A DNA stretch of 64,000 nucleotides from Methylobacterium sp. (GCF_019745455.1 NZ_JAIETD010000041.1:1-64000), one strand, 5' to 3'. Counted from the stretch's first letter, positions 9,358 through 19,211 are shown. Made by a program: numbers and translations. Notes: a model not told the origin generated them from the sequence alone.

Positions 9358-11421
9358 TCACGCCGCCTTCGTCAGGGGCTCCTGCGTTCCGAGCATCGCG
9401 GCGATCTCGGCGGCCGGCCGAGCCGCGCTGAACAGGAAGCCTTGCATCTCGCTGCAGCCTTCGGCCCGGATCACGGCGAGTTGCTCCTCGGTCTCGATGC
9501 CTTCAGCGAGGGTGCGGATCCCGAGGCTCTGACCGAGCCCGACGATGGCGCGGACGATGGCGAGAGCGTCCGCCTTGCGGGGTGCGTCCCGTACGAAGGA
9601 CTGATCGATCTTGATCTTGTCGAAGGGGAACCGGCGCAGGTAGCTGATGCTGGAATAGCCGGTGCCGAAATCGTCCATCGAGATCCGGATTCCGGCGCGC
9701 TGCAGGCGATGAAGTGTCTCGTGGCTGGTGTCGCCCTCGTCGAGGAGCACGCTTTCGGTGATCTCGAGTTCGAGCCGATGGGGCGGGAGGCCGCTGGCGG
9801 CGAGTGACGCCATCACCGCCGATGCGAAGTCGGCGTGGCGCAGCTGAACGGCCGAGACGTTGACGGCGATGTTCGCCTCCCCCGGCCATCCCGCTGCGTC
9901 ATGGCAGGCCTGATCGAGCACCCACTGGCCGAGCGGGACGATGAGGCCGCTCTCCTCGAGGACTGGGATGAACGCTCCTGGACTGACAAGGCCTCTGATC
10001 GGGTGACGCCAGCGTACCAGGGCTTCGAGCCCGATGATGCTTCGGCTCTCGATCTCGAGGATCGGCTGATAATGGACCTCGAACTGGCCGAGGCTGAACG
10101 CTGCGTCGATGTCGCGTTCCATGGTGCTGCGCTCGCGCGCGCTCGCATCCATCTCCTGCTCGAACAGGCGCAGGCTGCCGACGCCATCCGCTTTGGCGCT
10201 GTCCATGGCCAGTCCGGCATTCTTGAGGACATGATCGATCGCGCCATCGCGCTGGTCCCACAAGGCAATGCCGACGCTCACGCCGATCGTGACGGTCTCG
10301 TCCGCGACGACGAACGGCATCTGGAGGCTGGAGATCAGGCTCGGAGCGAAGGCCAACGCCTCGGCTTCGCTGGGGAAGAGCTGGATGACCGCGAACTCGT
10401 CGCCCCCGACCCGCGCGACCGTATCGATGCCGGTGGTCATCGAACGCAGCCGATGGGCAACGCTCCGAAGCAGGAGGTCTCCGATGGGTGCGCCGAGACC
10501 GTCGTTGACGAGTTTGAAGCGTCTGAGGCTCAACGCGAACACCGCCATCACGCCGCCCTGATGCCTCACTCCGTCGGCGAGGCGGCACGTGGTCTCATAA
10601 AGCGCGCTCCGGTTGGCAAGGTCGGTCAGGGCGTCATAGCGAGCAAGGTGGGCGATCCGCTCCTCGCTCTTCCTGCGCTCGGTGACATCCTCGAAGGTCG
10701 CGACCCAGCCGCCACCCGTCATGGGCCGATGCAGCACCGACACGGTTCGGCCGTCGGCGAGGACGCGCTGGGCGGCGATCGTTCCGCCGGACTGGATGGA
10801 CGTCTGCGCATTCGCCTGCAACCGCTCGACGGTCTCCTCAAGGGCGTAGGTATTGCGAGCGAACAATTGCTCGATGAGCTCGACCTGCGTCATCCCGACC
10901 CGCAGGGCAGCCGCCGGAATCCCGAAGATCTCGCAATAGCGGCTGTTGAAGACCATCAGCCGCTGCTCGTGGTCGAACATGCACAGGCCCTGGCTCATGT
11001 TCTCGAGCGCGGCGTCGAAGAGACGGTTCTGCTCGATCAGCCGTGCCTGTGCGCTTCGCGCTCGGTTCGCGGCCGCATTGGGCTCGACCGCGATGCCGAC
11101 ACCGCGGAAGCCGAGCCATGTTCCATCGTCCGCCAGGCGCGGCTCGCCGCTGATCCGGATCCAGCGCGTACCGGCCAGGCCCTCGCTCCATGGCGCGAAG
11201 ACGTCGCGAAACGACCGCCGGGCGGCGCAAGCCTGGCGGTACTCGCTCCAGGCTTGCGTGTCCGATATGTCGCCGAAGGCGAGGCCGAGGAGTTCTGCGG
11301 CAGGGTAGCCCAGCGCAGCCTCGGCCTTCGGCGACACATAGGTCAGCCGGAGATCCGCGCCGGTTTCCCAGAACCAGTCGGCCGCAATGCTTGGTGAATC
11401 GTCGGAGGTTCTGGGTGGCAT
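9358..11421 (-). CDS. PAS-PAS-GGDEF-EAL c-di-GMP turnover protein
   Basis: Soluble 687 aa signalling protein, probably controlling cyclic di-GMP. It has two N-terminal PAS domains (about residues 10-125 and 135-250), a GGDEF domain with an intact RVGGDEFAVI signature, and an EAL domain with IGLEALVRWRHP, the acidic metal site in ITESVLLDEGD, and DDFGTGYSSISYL. Both catalytic signatures look intact, so synthesis, hydrolysis or both are possible; the EAL end looks fully active. No membrane segment. It converges with purD, with 7 bases between the stops. Confidence 0.93.
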   Translation of the reverse strand: MPPRTSDDSPSIAADWFWETGADLRLTYVSPKAEAALGYPAAELLGLAFGDISDTQAWSEYRQACAARRSFRDVFAPWSEGLAGTRWIRISGEPRLADDGTWLGFRGVGIAVEPNAAANRARSAQARLIEQNRLFDAALENMSQGLCMFDHEQRLMVFNSRYCEIFGIPAAALRVGMTQVELIEQLFARNTYALEETVERLQANAQTSIQSGGTIAAQRVLADGRTVSVLHRPMTGGGWVATFEDVTERRKSEERIAHLARYDALTDLANRSALYETTCRLADGVRHQGGVMAVFALSLRRFKLVNDGLGAPIGDLLLRSVAHRLRSMTTGIDTVARVGGDEFAVIQLFPSEAEALAFAPSLISSLQMPFVVADETVTIGVSVGIALWDQRDGAIDHVLKNAGLAMDSAKADGVGSLRLFEQEMDASARERSTMERDIDAAFSLGQFEVHYQPILEIESRSIIGLEALVRWRHPIRGLVSPGAFIPVLEESGLIVPLGQWVLDQACHDAAGWPGEANIAVNVSAVQLRHADFASAVMASLAASGLPPHRLELEITESVLLDEGDTSHETLHRLQRAGIRISMDDFGTGYSSISYLRRFPFDKIKIDQSFVRDAPRKADALAIVRAIVGLGQSLGIRTLAEGIETEEQLAVIRAEGCSEMQGFLFSAARPAAEIAAMLGTQEPLTKAA

Positions 11422-11582
11422 GTTGGATCTCGGGGCGCAGCCACCTTCGACCCAACTATGTTAAAAATCCGCTATGGTGAAGCTGACTGCCGAATTTTGA
11501 TGCGAGGTTTCCCTGACCGAGTAATGAATTGTTCCCCCTGCGAGAGGACCAATGATGCCTCGAACCGCACGTATTATTGAAT

Positions 11583-12593
11583 TCATTGTGCAGGCTGGCC
11601 GCGCTGCCAGATCTGTCCATGATAGACGAAGACATCCGGGCGGCTCGCGAGGGCGGAGAGGCCCGTCAGTGCCGGATCCTTCAGCGCGATGACGCTGGTG
11701 GCGATCTCCCGCATCTGACCAGCGAACGGAGCCTTGGCTTCGAAGGCTTTGCGGAAGCCGCCTCGCTCCAGCACTGGGACGATCCGCGGCGCGATCCCGC
11801 CGCCGATGTAGACGCCGCCGGTGGCGAGGAAGGTCAGCGCAAGGTCGCCACAGACCCGGCCGAGGAGCTTGGCGAACAATGACAGCGCCTCGACGGCGTC
11901 CGGGTCGGTTTCGTTCAGTCCCAGTTCGGTGACGAGGGCGGGATCGGCGGGTGCCTCGCTTCGGCCGGTCCTGACTTGGCGCAGGGCCGCATGAAGACGC
12001 GCGAGACCGGGTCCCGAGAGCAGCGTCTCGACTGTGACACGCCCCTCCACGCGCTGCAGCGCCGGCCAGACGGCGAGATCGTCATCGTCGGCGGGGCCGA
12101 GGTCGGTATGCCCTGCTTCCGTCGAGACGATGGCGAGGCGGTCGGCATAGGGGACCAGGGCCGCGGCGCCGAACCCCGTGCCGGGGCCGAGCACGAGCCG
12201 CGTTCCCGCTGCCGTATCGAGACGCGGCCCGATGACCGTGAGGGCATCCGGCGCGATGCTCGCCGCGCCGGCGGCGACCGGGACGTAATCGTTCACCACC
12301 ACCGCCCGCGACAACCCGAAATCCTCGCCGATCCTTTCGCCTGCGATGACCCAGGAGGCATTGGTGAGGCGGACTTCCGGCCCGTCGACCCGCGCCGCCA
12401 CCGCCAGGATGGCCGATCGCGGGCGCGGCCCCGACTCGCGGGACAGCGCGGCGCGGATCGCCGCGCTGGGGTCGGGATACGCCGCGGTCTCGAGATGGAC
12501 GAGAAGTCGCGGCTGCGCGCCGGCCTCGGGGACGATGCCGAACCGGGCATTGGTGCCACCGATATCGCCGACGAGGACCGGGAATTCGAACAT
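11583..12593 (-). CDS. glk: Glucokinase
   Basis: ATP-dependent phosphorylation of glucose to glucose 6-phosphate. The N-terminal phosphate-binding motif LVGDIGGTNARFGI, the sugar-binding VVNDYVPVAAG, the GPGTGFGAA loop, the EAGHTD segment and GGVYIGGGIAPRIV identify the bacterial Glk family. 336 aa is the normal length. The start at 12593 has AGGAG at good spacing. It follows otsB by 49 bases on the same strand, so the two may be cotranscribed, linking trehalose dephosphorylation to glucose re-use. Confidence 0.94.
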   Translation of the reverse strand: MFEFPVLVGDIGGTNARFGIVPEAGAQPRLLVHLETAAYPDPSAAIRAALSRESGPRPRSAILAVAARVDGPEVRLTNASWVIAGERIGEDFGLSRAVVVNDYVPVAAGAASIAPDALTVIGPRLDTAAGTRLVLGPGTGFGAAALVPYADRLAIVSTEAGHTDLGPADDDDLAVWPALQRVEGRVTVETLLSGPGLARLHAALRQVRTGRSEAPADPALVTELGLNETDPDAVEALSLFAKLLGRVCGDLALTFLATGGVYIGGGIAPRIVPVLERGGFRKAFEAKAPFAGQMREIATSVIALKDPALTGLSALASRPDVFVYHGQIWQRGQPAQ

Positions 12594-12642
12594 GGGCTCT
12601 CCTGGCGTGGTCTCCTGGCGTGGCAGTGACCGCCTTCGTGAT

Positions 12643-13413
12643 TCAGGCCGCCGGCAGCGCGTCGGGATCGATCGTCGCCCCATCGGCCCAGCCGAGGAGC
12701 AAACTCCGCACCGCCGCCGGGTCGGCGAGGCGTCGCGTGGCGATGGTGTCGGCCGAGCCGATCCGGACACTCACCCCGCCATCCTCGTTCACTGTGGCGA
12801 AGGCACGCTCGTCGGTCAGGTCGTCGCCGAGGAAGATCGCCCGGCGCCCAGCATAGGGTTCCCGGGCTGAGAATGCACGGATCGCGGTTCCCTTCGTCGC
12901 CGAGGCTGGGACGATCTCGCCCACGGCCTTTCCGAGCTGCAGCCGGTATCCCGGACCGAGGTCGGTGGCCAATTCCTCGACGATCGTCTGCGCGCGCGCA
13001 GCGTCCGAGGGGGTCGCGAGGCGCCAATGCACGGCCACCGAGGCACCCTTGTCCTCGATCAGGACCGCTTCCAGAGGCTCCACAACTGCATGGAGGCCCG
13101 GGATGCGGGCGCGCAGGGCCGGATGATCCTCCGAACGCCCGCCGCTGACAGTGCCGCCGAATCGTCGCTCGACGCCATGCAGGCCTGCGACGTCGAAACG
13201 TTGTGGTGAGAGGAAGCCGTCGATGACGGTGATCGGCCGCCCGGTGACGATGGCGAGCGCCCCGCCGAGGCGCTCGCGCAGTCGCGCCAAGGCCGGAACC
13301 AACGCAGGGTCGACGCGGACCTGATCGGGCTTGGGCGCGATCTCGACGAGGGTGCCGTCGAAATCGAGGAACAGGGCGAACTCGGTCAAGGGCGGCGCTC
13401 CGGTCTGTCGCAA
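12643..13413 (-). CDS. otsB: Trehalose-6-phosphate phosphatase
   Basis: HAD-superfamily phosphatase that removes phosphate from trehalose 6-phosphate. Motif I is FLDFDGTLVEI with the nucleophilic and acid Asp residues, motif II LAIVTGRPI, the lysine lies in TKGTAIRAF, and motif IV is FLGDDLTDERAF. 256 aa is typical of OtsB. No otsA is visible in the window, so trehalose 6-phosphate must come from elsewhere in the genome. It is upstream of glk on the same strand. Confidence 0.93.
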   Translation of the reverse strand: MRQTGAPPLTEFALFLDFDGTLVEIAPKPDQVRVDPALVPALARLRERLGGALAIVTGRPITVIDGFLSPQRFDVAGLHGVERRFGGTVSGGRSEDHPALRARIPGLHAVVEPLEAVLIEDKGASVAVHWRLATPSDAARAQTIVEELATDLGPGYRLQLGKAVGEIVPASATKGTAIRAFSAREPYAGRRAIFLGDDLTDERAFATVNEDGGVSVRIGSADTIATRRLADPAAVRSLLLGWADGATIDPDALPAA

Positions 13414-13509
13414 GCTGCGCTAGCATGCCCCGCGGCGACGGCAAACGGTTTCACCCACGAGGTGTCGCGCTATCTCCGACAGTGCCGCCATGGCGCCGAG
13501 GACGAGACC

Positions 13510-14004
13510 ATGCACCCTGAACCCGATCCCATCGGCCCTAGCGAGGAGAGCGTCTGGAATTATCCTCGGCCTCCGCGATTGGAGCTCGTGACGCAGCGCC
13601 TGCGCGTCGTCCTCGACGGGCGGGACGTCGCCGCCACGATGGCGGGGTTCCGCGTGCTCGAGACGAGCCATCCGCCGACCTACTACTTCCCGCCCGCCGA
13701 TCTTGCCGCGGACCTCCTTGGGCCACCGCGCAAGGCGGGGATCTGCGAGTGGAAGGGACGGGCCGTGCTGTTCGACCTCGATACCGGTTCTCGCAGAATA
13801 GAGGGGGCCGCCTGGGCCTATCCTGACCCGACACCGGGCTTCCTGGCGATCGCCGGCTACATCGCCTTCTATGCCGGCCCGATGGATGGATGCTTCGTGG
13901 GCGGCGTTCCCGTCCTGCCACAGCCCGGCGGGTTCTACGGCGGCTGGATCACGCCCTCCATTCGCGGGCCCTTCAAGGGTGGGCCGGGGACGATGGGATG
14001 GTGA
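13510..14004 (+). CDS. DUF427 domain protein
   Basis: A single DUF427 domain of 164 aa, recognised from LRVVLDGRDVAATMAGFRVLETSHPPTYYFPPADL followed by a beta-rich half ending YIAFYAGPMDGCFV. The domain is common in actinobacteria and Rhizobiales and has no well-established reaction. The start at 13510 (MHPEPDPIGPSEESVW) fits the typical N terminus. It is divergent from otsB with a spacer of about 96 bases and lies 77 bases upstream of the next gene on the same strand. Confidence 0.85.
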   Translation: MHPEPDPIGPSEESVWNYPRPPRLELVTQRLRVVLDGRDVAATMAGFRVLETSHPPTYYFPPADLAADLLGPPRKAGICEWKGRAVLFDLDTGSRRIEGAAWAYPDPTPGFLAIAGYIAFYAGPMDGCFVGGVPVLPQPGGFYGGWITPSIRGPFKGGPGTMGW

Positions 14005-14081
14005 GGTCGCGGCGTCTTGGTCAGCTGTGATGGGAACGCTAAAGCGGGGCTTTGGCGGATCGCGGAAATGAGAGCGGACAC

Positions 14082-15299
14082 ATGATCGAGATCGACCCGC
14101 AGGCCGTCGGCCTCTGCTCGGATCGGCTCGAACGGATCGATGGCTGGATGCTTGGCCTCGTCGATACGGGCAGGCTCGCTGGCCTCTCGGTGAGTATCGC
14201 TCGGCGCGGCAAGACGGCGTTCTTCCGCGCCCACGGACTTGCGGACGTCGCGCGCAAGAAGCCGTTCGCGGCCGACACCATCGTGCGCATCTACTCGATG
14301 ACCAAGCCGCTGACCTCGGTGGCGGTGATGATGCTCTACGAGGAGGGCCGCTTCCAGCTCGACGACCCGGTCGCGCGCTTCCTTCCCGAATTCGCCGACA
14401 TGCGGGTCCTCACCGGCGGGAGCCGCGCCAGGTACGACACCGAGCCCGCCTCGCGCGCCATCACGATCCGCGACCTCCTCACCCATACGTCCGGGCTGAC
14501 CTACGGCTTCATGGAGGCGACCCTCGTCGACGCCCTCTACCGCCAGAACGGCGTCGATTTCGGCGAGAACCAGGAGGCGAGCCTCGCCGAGGTGGTGCGG
14601 CGGGCCGCAAACCAGCCGCTTCTTTCCCAGCCGGGTAAGGAATGGAACTACTCGGTCGCCACGGACGTCCTCGGCCACCTCGTCGCCGTGGTATCGGATC
14701 GCGATTTCGGCGATGTCCTGCGCGAGCGCGTGATCGCACCGCTCGGCATGGTCGATACCGACTTTCACGTGCCGGCCGACAAGCTGTCGCGGCTTGCCGC
14801 CACCTACAGCCTGTTCCGCGACAGGACCCTGAAACTCTACGACGACAGCGTCGAGACGCGGTTTGCGAAAGTACCGCCCCTGGCCTCCGGCGGAGGCGGC
14901 CTCGTCTCGACGGCCTCGGACTACCTGCGGTTCTGCCGGTTCCTGCTCGGTCGGGGCGAACTCGACGGCATGCGCCTCCTCGGGCGCAAGACCGTGGACC
15001 TGATGCTGATGAACCACCTGGGAGGCGATCTTGCCGCGATGGGTCAGCCGCGCTTCTCCGAGTCGTCCTATACGGGCATCGGCTTCGGCCTCGGATTCTC
15101 GATCATGCTCGACCCGGCCCGCGCCCAGATCGTCGGTACGCCGGGCGAGGCGGCCTGGGGTGGTCTTGCCAGCACCTCGTTCTGGATCGACCCGGCAGAG
15201 GACCTCTCGGTCGTCATGCTCGCGCAGCTCATCCCGTCCTCGGCTCTCCCGATCAGACGGGAGCTGCGGGTGCTGAGCTACTCGGCGCTGATTGACTGA
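14082..15299 (+). CDS. Serine hydrolase, class C beta-lactamase fold
   Basis: Beta-lactamase/EstB-type hydrolase of 405 aa. The nucleophile motif S-x-x-K is in IYSMTKPLTSVAVMML, the Tyr motif is YSV in WNYSVATDVLG, and LLTHTSGLTYGF is the usual helix cap. No signal peptide is visible, so it is probably cytoplasmic and more likely an esterase than a drug-resistance enzyme. The substrate cannot be predicted. The start at 14082 (MIEIDPQAVGL) is chosen over the upstream in-frame ATG at 14052 because the family begins here. Confidence 0.88.
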   Translation: MIEIDPQAVGLCSDRLERIDGWMLGLVDTGRLAGLSVSIARRGKTAFFRAHGLADVARKKPFAADTIVRIYSMTKPLTSVAVMMLYEEGRFQLDDPVARFLPEFADMRVLTGGSRARYDTEPASRAITIRDLLTHTSGLTYGFMEATLVDALYRQNGVDFGENQEASLAEVVRRAANQPLLSQPGKEWNYSVATDVLGHLVAVVSDRDFGDVLRERVIAPLGMVDTDFHVPADKLSRLAATYSLFRDRTLKLYDDSVETRFAKVPPLASGGGGLVSTASDYLRFCRFLLGRGELDGMRLLGRKTVDLMLMNHLGGDLAAMGQPRFSESSYTGIGFGLGFSIMLDPARAQIVGTPGEAAWGGLASTSFWIDPAEDLSVVMLAQLIPSSALPIRRELRVLSYSALID

Positions 15300-15356
15300 G
15301 GAGCGAGAGGCGCCGCCGGACGATCCGAAGGCCATCTCGATCCTCTTGGTCAACCC

Positions 15357-16016
15357 TCATTCGGCCGGCGGCGCGGCAGCAGGCTTCGGAGCCGCCGGCT
15401 TCGGGGCTGCGGCGGCGGGCTTGGCCGTCCCGGTCGTCGCAGCAGGCGCGGCGGCTGCCGCGGGGGCGACTTTCGGCGCCCATTCGGCGTCGGGGCGCGG
15501 ACCGCCCGGACCATTCGTCGGGCCGGTGAGCTGGCCAGGTGCCACGTCGCTCACCCGCGTCCAGGTCTGCGATCCGCAGAGGATCGCCAGCATGCAGCCG
15601 CGGATCGAGAGTTCGGTGGGCTGCTCGGTCCAGATGGTGACGTCGTAGTACTTGCCTTCCTCGGAATTGTAGATCTTCCCCTCGAAGCGCGAATCGGCGT
15701 TCGGCTTCAGGCCCATGATGAGCTGGTGACCGAGGGAGGGACGGGCCTGCTTCTTCGGATCGGGGTTCTTGAAGTCGAGTCGCGGCTGGCCTTTGTCGTT
15801 CAGCGGCACCTTGAGCCAGACCACGTAGCCGCAGACGTTCTTCTCCTGCGGACCGCATTTCTCGACGCGGATGCGGGCACGGCCGTCCTCCGTCAACCAG
15901 GTGCCGCTTGGATCGGCGGGAGCCGCCAGCGCGGCGCCAGGCAGCATCGCCAGCGTCGTGGCGGCCAGAAGGGCGGCAGACCGCCAGGGCCGGTCGATCG
16001 TCGATCGCTTCGTCAT
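15357..16016 (-). CDS. Secreted DUF2147 protein
   Basis: Exported protein of 219 aa: a signal peptide (basic n-region, LLAATTLAMLPGAALA) with cleavage predicted just after, then a DUF2147 domain with DPSGTWLTEDGRARIRVEKCG, the PKKQARPSLGHQLIMGLKP segment and LSIRGCMLAILCGSQTWTRV. Four cysteines in the domain may form disulfides. The last 45 residues are a low-complexity Pro/Ala/Lys tail, a feature often seen in this family in Methylobacteriaceae. The function of DUF2147 is not established. Confidence 0.86.
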   Translation of the reverse strand: MTKRSTIDRPWRSAALLAATTLAMLPGAALAAPADPSGTWLTEDGRARIRVEKCGPQEKNVCGYVVWLKVPLNDKGQPRLDFKNPDPKKQARPSLGHQLIMGLKPNADSRFEGKIYNSEEGKYYDVTIWTEQPTELSIRGCMLAILCGSQTWTRVSDVAPGQLTGPTNGPGGPRPDAEWAPKVAPAAAAAPAATTGTAKPAAAAPKPAAPKPAAAPPAE

Positions 16017-16231
16017 CCATTCTTTCCCCAGGGCGCTCGCCTCGACGCGCCCGCCACGCGGCCGGAAACACGCTCCGGCATCCGCCTGTTCGCCTCACCT
16101 TCCGATGCGAAGGTGACCGGATCATGACCGGGACGAGACTTACTCGGTACTGTACGGCAGCCGACCTTGTCGCTGGCCGCTATCCGCAGCGAAAGACGGG
16201 CGATCGTTGACGCGGGCTTCGCCCATCAGTT

Positions 16232-16420
16232 ACCTTGGCCGTGACGGTTCCTCGCGACGAGGATCAAAAGGGAACGCGGTGAGGAGCTTGGCTCCGATGC
16301 CACGGCTGCCCCCGCAACTGTAAGCGGCGAGCCCATCATCAACACGTCACTGGGTGTCTCACCTGGGAAGACGATGAGAGGGCGGTGACCCGTGAGCCAG
16401 GAGACCTGCCGTCAGCCGTG
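16232..16420 (+). promoter_or_regulatory. Cobalamin riboswitch
   Basis: Adenosylcobalamin riboswitch on the plus strand. The conserved core is visible: GGGAACGCGGTG at 16270-16281, GCCCCCGCAACTGTAAGCGG at 16308-16327, and a full B12 box AGCCAGGAGACCTGCC at 16395-16410. Order and spacing match the class. The next gene on this strand is the TonB-dependent receptor, 250 bases downstream, so it is the expected target, repressed when cobalamin is plentiful. The outer ends are approximate. Confidence 0.95.
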
Positions 16421-16643
16421 GTCACACGCGGAACGCATCGGGCGGGGTGTCCTGGTGGGGTGTCGGATCGTGCGCCTCGCGCGTGCTGTCCGGCTTCGTT
16501 CGCGGTGACGTGCCACCACAGCGCTCAGGCGCGCATGCCGTCACCCACCATGCCAGACAGCCTGTTTATTGTGTCGCATTCTCCATCGCTGCCGCGATGG
16601 CGCCAAACCCTCGTCGAGGGAAACGCGCTGCCCGTGAGAATTG

Positions 16644-16659
16644 TGTAACAGTATAACAT
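16644..16659. promoter_or_regulatory. AT-rich near-palindrome at the receptor start
   Basis: TGTAACAGTATAACAT stands out in GC-rich DNA and ends about 10 bases before the receptor's ATG. Its reverse complement resembles the ATGTTATA-x-TATAACA type of metal-uptake-repressor (Zur-like) operators, with about 13 of 16 positions agreeing by eye. It could also be part of a promoter -10 region. Nothing here shows which protein binds it. Confidence 0.35.
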
Positions 16660-16669
16660 TATATCTTGT

Positions 16670-18859
16670 ATGGGTGCAGCACGGCGTCTGCCTGCGTTCC
16701 ACTCGGTTGTCCCCTTGATCATTCTCTCGCGCCATCCTCGCCTCGGCCGTGCCGTTCTCCTGACCTCGGCCCTGGCGGCGCCTCCTGCCTTGGCGCAGGA
16801 GGCCGTCACCCTCGACACCCTGTCGGTCGCCGGCCCGGGCGTCCCTGGCCAGGGTCTGAACCTGCGCGCGCCGAGCCGCAGCGCCAGCCGCCTCGGCCTC
16901 GCGCCGATCGAGACACCCGCGAGCGTCGACGTGATCGCCGGGGAGACGACGCGCCTTCGCGGCCAGAACAGCGTCGCCGAGGCGGTGTCGCAGAACGCCA
17001 CCGGCATCACCACCATCGCCGATCCCGGCAACGGCAACGGCGCGTTTACGGCGCGGGGCTTCGCCGGACCGAATTCGATCCAGCAACTCTATGACGGCAC
17101 GAGGCTGTTCGTGGGGGCCGGGACCGTGACGTTCCCGTTCGACACCTGGAACGTCGAGCGCATCGAGGTCCTGCGCGGCCCGGCCTCCGTGCTCTACGGC
17201 GATGGGGCGATCGGCGGCGTCGTCAACGTGGTGACGAAGAAGCCGGTCTTCACCCCGATCCATGAAGCCCGCGCGGCGCTCGGCTCCGACGGCATTGCCC
17301 GGCTGGCCCTCGATACCGGCGGCCCGATCGGCGATGCAGTGGCCTATCGGCTGAACGTCAGCGGCAACCGCGCCGGCGGCTGGCTCTCGCCCGACGGGGA
17401 TTTCCGCAATCTTGCGGTCTCGGGCGCCGTGACCTTGCAGGCGAGCCCCGACCTCGCCTTCACGCTCTCCCACGATTTCGGCTACCAGGAGCCCGTCCGA
17501 TACTGGGGCACGCCCCTGGTGAACGGCAGGATATTCGAATCCACTCGGTTCAAAAACTACAACGTCCGCGACGCCAAGATCCTCTGGACCGACAACTGGA
17601 CGCAACTGAAGACCGAGTGGTCGCCCTCGGCCGACGTCACGATCCGCAACACCGCTTATCGCCTGCGGAGCCGCCGCCACTGGCGCGACGTCGAGCAATA
17701 CGCCTTCAACCGCTCGACGGGACTGATCGACCGCTCGGATTACCTTGAGATCTACCACCAGCAGGAGCAGGTCGGGAACCGCTTCGACGCGACCTTCCGG
17801 GGCAATCTCTTCGGATTTCGCAACGAGTTCGTCGCCGGCTTCGACGTCAACCACATCGCCTTCACCCACACGAACAACTTCTACTTCGACACGACTACCA
17901 GCGTGAGCCCGTTCGCCTACGATCCGGGCGGGTTCCCCGCCGCCGGCCGGGCGAGACCGGCCTATGCCACCAGCACTGACCAAGCTTCGGTCTTCGCCGA
18001 GAACCGGCTGATCCTCTCCGAAAAACTCTCTCTGCTCTCCGGCGGGCGCTACGACGCTCCGAGCCTGCATCGCACCAACCTCGTCACAGGCGCCGCCTTC
18101 GACAAGGATTTCCGTGCCCTGAGCTACCGCTTCGGCGCCGTCTACAACCCGACCCCCGACACGGCCCTCTACGCGCAATACGCCACCGCCACCGATCCCG
18201 TCGGCAGCCTGATCTCACTCTCGCAGAATCTGGCCGGCTTCCAACTGTCCACCGGGCAGCAGGTCGAGGTGGGGGCTAAAGGCGTGGCTTTCGCGGGCGC
18301 GGTGGAATGGACCCTGGCCGGCTACCGCATCGTCAAGGACAACCTGATCTCGACGGTGCCGGGCCAACCGACGATCTCGACGCAAGTGGGCCGGCAATCC
18401 TCGCACGGGTTCGAGGCGGCACTCGCGGTGCACCTGTCCGAAGCCTGGCGGGTCGACGCCAACCTCGCCGTCCTCCGCGCCCAGTACGACGACTTCAACG
18501 AGACTGTCGGCGGCGCCGTCGTTTCCTATGCCGGGCGCCAGCCCATCGACGTGCCCGAGCGCATCGGCAATCTGTGGATCAACTACGCGTTTGCGCGCGA
18601 CTGGGAGGCACGAATCGGCCTGCAATACGTGGGAGAGACCTTCAGCGATTTCGGCAACAACGCCCGGCGGCCGGCCTACACCCTGGTCAATGCCGGCCTC
18701 GACCATCAGGTGTCGCGCGAGTCGCGGTTGTCCCTGCGGGTCTACAACCTCTTCGACGAGGTCTACGCGATCAGGGGCAACGCGGTGAACGGCGTCGGCA
18801 CCAACTGGTTGCTCGGGCGCCCACGCACGGTGGAACTCGCCTACAGCGTCACCTGGTGA
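16670..18859 (+). CDS. TonB-dependent outer-membrane receptor
   Basis: Outer-membrane active transporter of 729 aa. After a long basic N terminus and signal peptide (AVLLTSALAAPPALAQE) comes the plug domain (about residues 70-195; ETPASVDVIAGE, AFTARGF, the TonB-receptor motif VERIEVLRGPASVLYGDGAIGGVVNVVTKKP), then a 22-strand type barrel ending with an aromatic residue in VELAYSVTW. The plug and barrel most resemble siderophore (FhuA/FoxA-like) receptors, yet the upstream cobalamin riboswitch argues for a corrinoid or cobalt-related substrate. No exbB, tonB or btuFCD lies nearby. The ATG at 16670 lacks a clear ribosome binding site. Confidence 0.9.
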   Translation: MGAARRLPAFHSVVPLIILSRHPRLGRAVLLTSALAAPPALAQEAVTLDTLSVAGPGVPGQGLNLRAPSRSASRLGLAPIETPASVDVIAGETTRLRGQNSVAEAVSQNATGITTIADPGNGNGAFTARGFAGPNSIQQLYDGTRLFVGAGTVTFPFDTWNVERIEVLRGPASVLYGDGAIGGVVNVVTKKPVFTPIHEARAALGSDGIARLALDTGGPIGDAVAYRLNVSGNRAGGWLSPDGDFRNLAVSGAVTLQASPDLAFTLSHDFGYQEPVRYWGTPLVNGRIFESTRFKNYNVRDAKILWTDNWTQLKTEWSPSADVTIRNTAYRLRSRRHWRDVEQYAFNRSTGLIDRSDYLEIYHQQEQVGNRFDATFRGNLFGFRNEFVAGFDVNHIAFTHTNNFYFDTTTSVSPFAYDPGGFPAAGRARPAYATSTDQASVFAENRLILSEKLSLLSGGRYDAPSLHRTNLVTGAAFDKDFRALSYRFGAVYNPTPDTALYAQYATATDPVGSLISLSQNLAGFQLSTGQQVEVGAKGVAFAGAVEWTLAGYRIVKDNLISTVPGQPTISTQVGRQSSHGFEAALAVHLSEAWRVDANLAVLRAQYDDFNETVGGAVVSYAGRQPIDVPERIGNLWINYAFARDWEARIGLQYVGETFSDFGNNARRPAYTLVNAGLDHQVSRESRLSLRVYNLFDEVYAIRGNAVNGVGTNWLLGRPRTVELAYSVTW

Positions 18860-19211
18860 CGGTTTCGGCCGTCTTTCGAGTACACCGAAGCCGACGATCG
18901 GTTTTCACGGCGGCAAAAGCGGGCTCGGACACATTCATCGTAAGGTGGACCCCATACCCCTGACAGCATACTCGGCTGGCTGCCGGGCAGGAGCGATCAT
19001 CTCACCCGTGAAGCGATTGCGTAGCTTGGCATACCCCCGTCTTCGGGGTTCTGGATGCCCGAAGAACCGGCGCCCGATACGACTCTAACCGCTGCGTCAG
19101 CAGCAACAGTCGAAATGTGGCAAGGCTCGAGAACGAAAATGCAACAGCTCGCCATGAAGCTGCGCCGGATCGGCCGACGCAGAGGGCGAAACCGGCTCGG
19201 CTGATCGAGCC
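18860..19211. other. Gene-free stretch
   Basis: About 350 bases after the receptor. No open frame with protein-like composition is seen on either strand, and no tRNA or repeat is recognised. A short GC hairpin CCCCGTCTTCGGGG around 19037-19050 is the only local structure. The sequence may be worn-down mobile or coding DNA but I could not assign it. Confidence 0.5.

Noticed and set aside
16385..16648. 87-residue frame between the riboswitch and the receptor
   Set aside because: Begins inside the B12 riboswitch, has many Cys/Arg/Pro and no ribosome binding site; most likely leader RNA.
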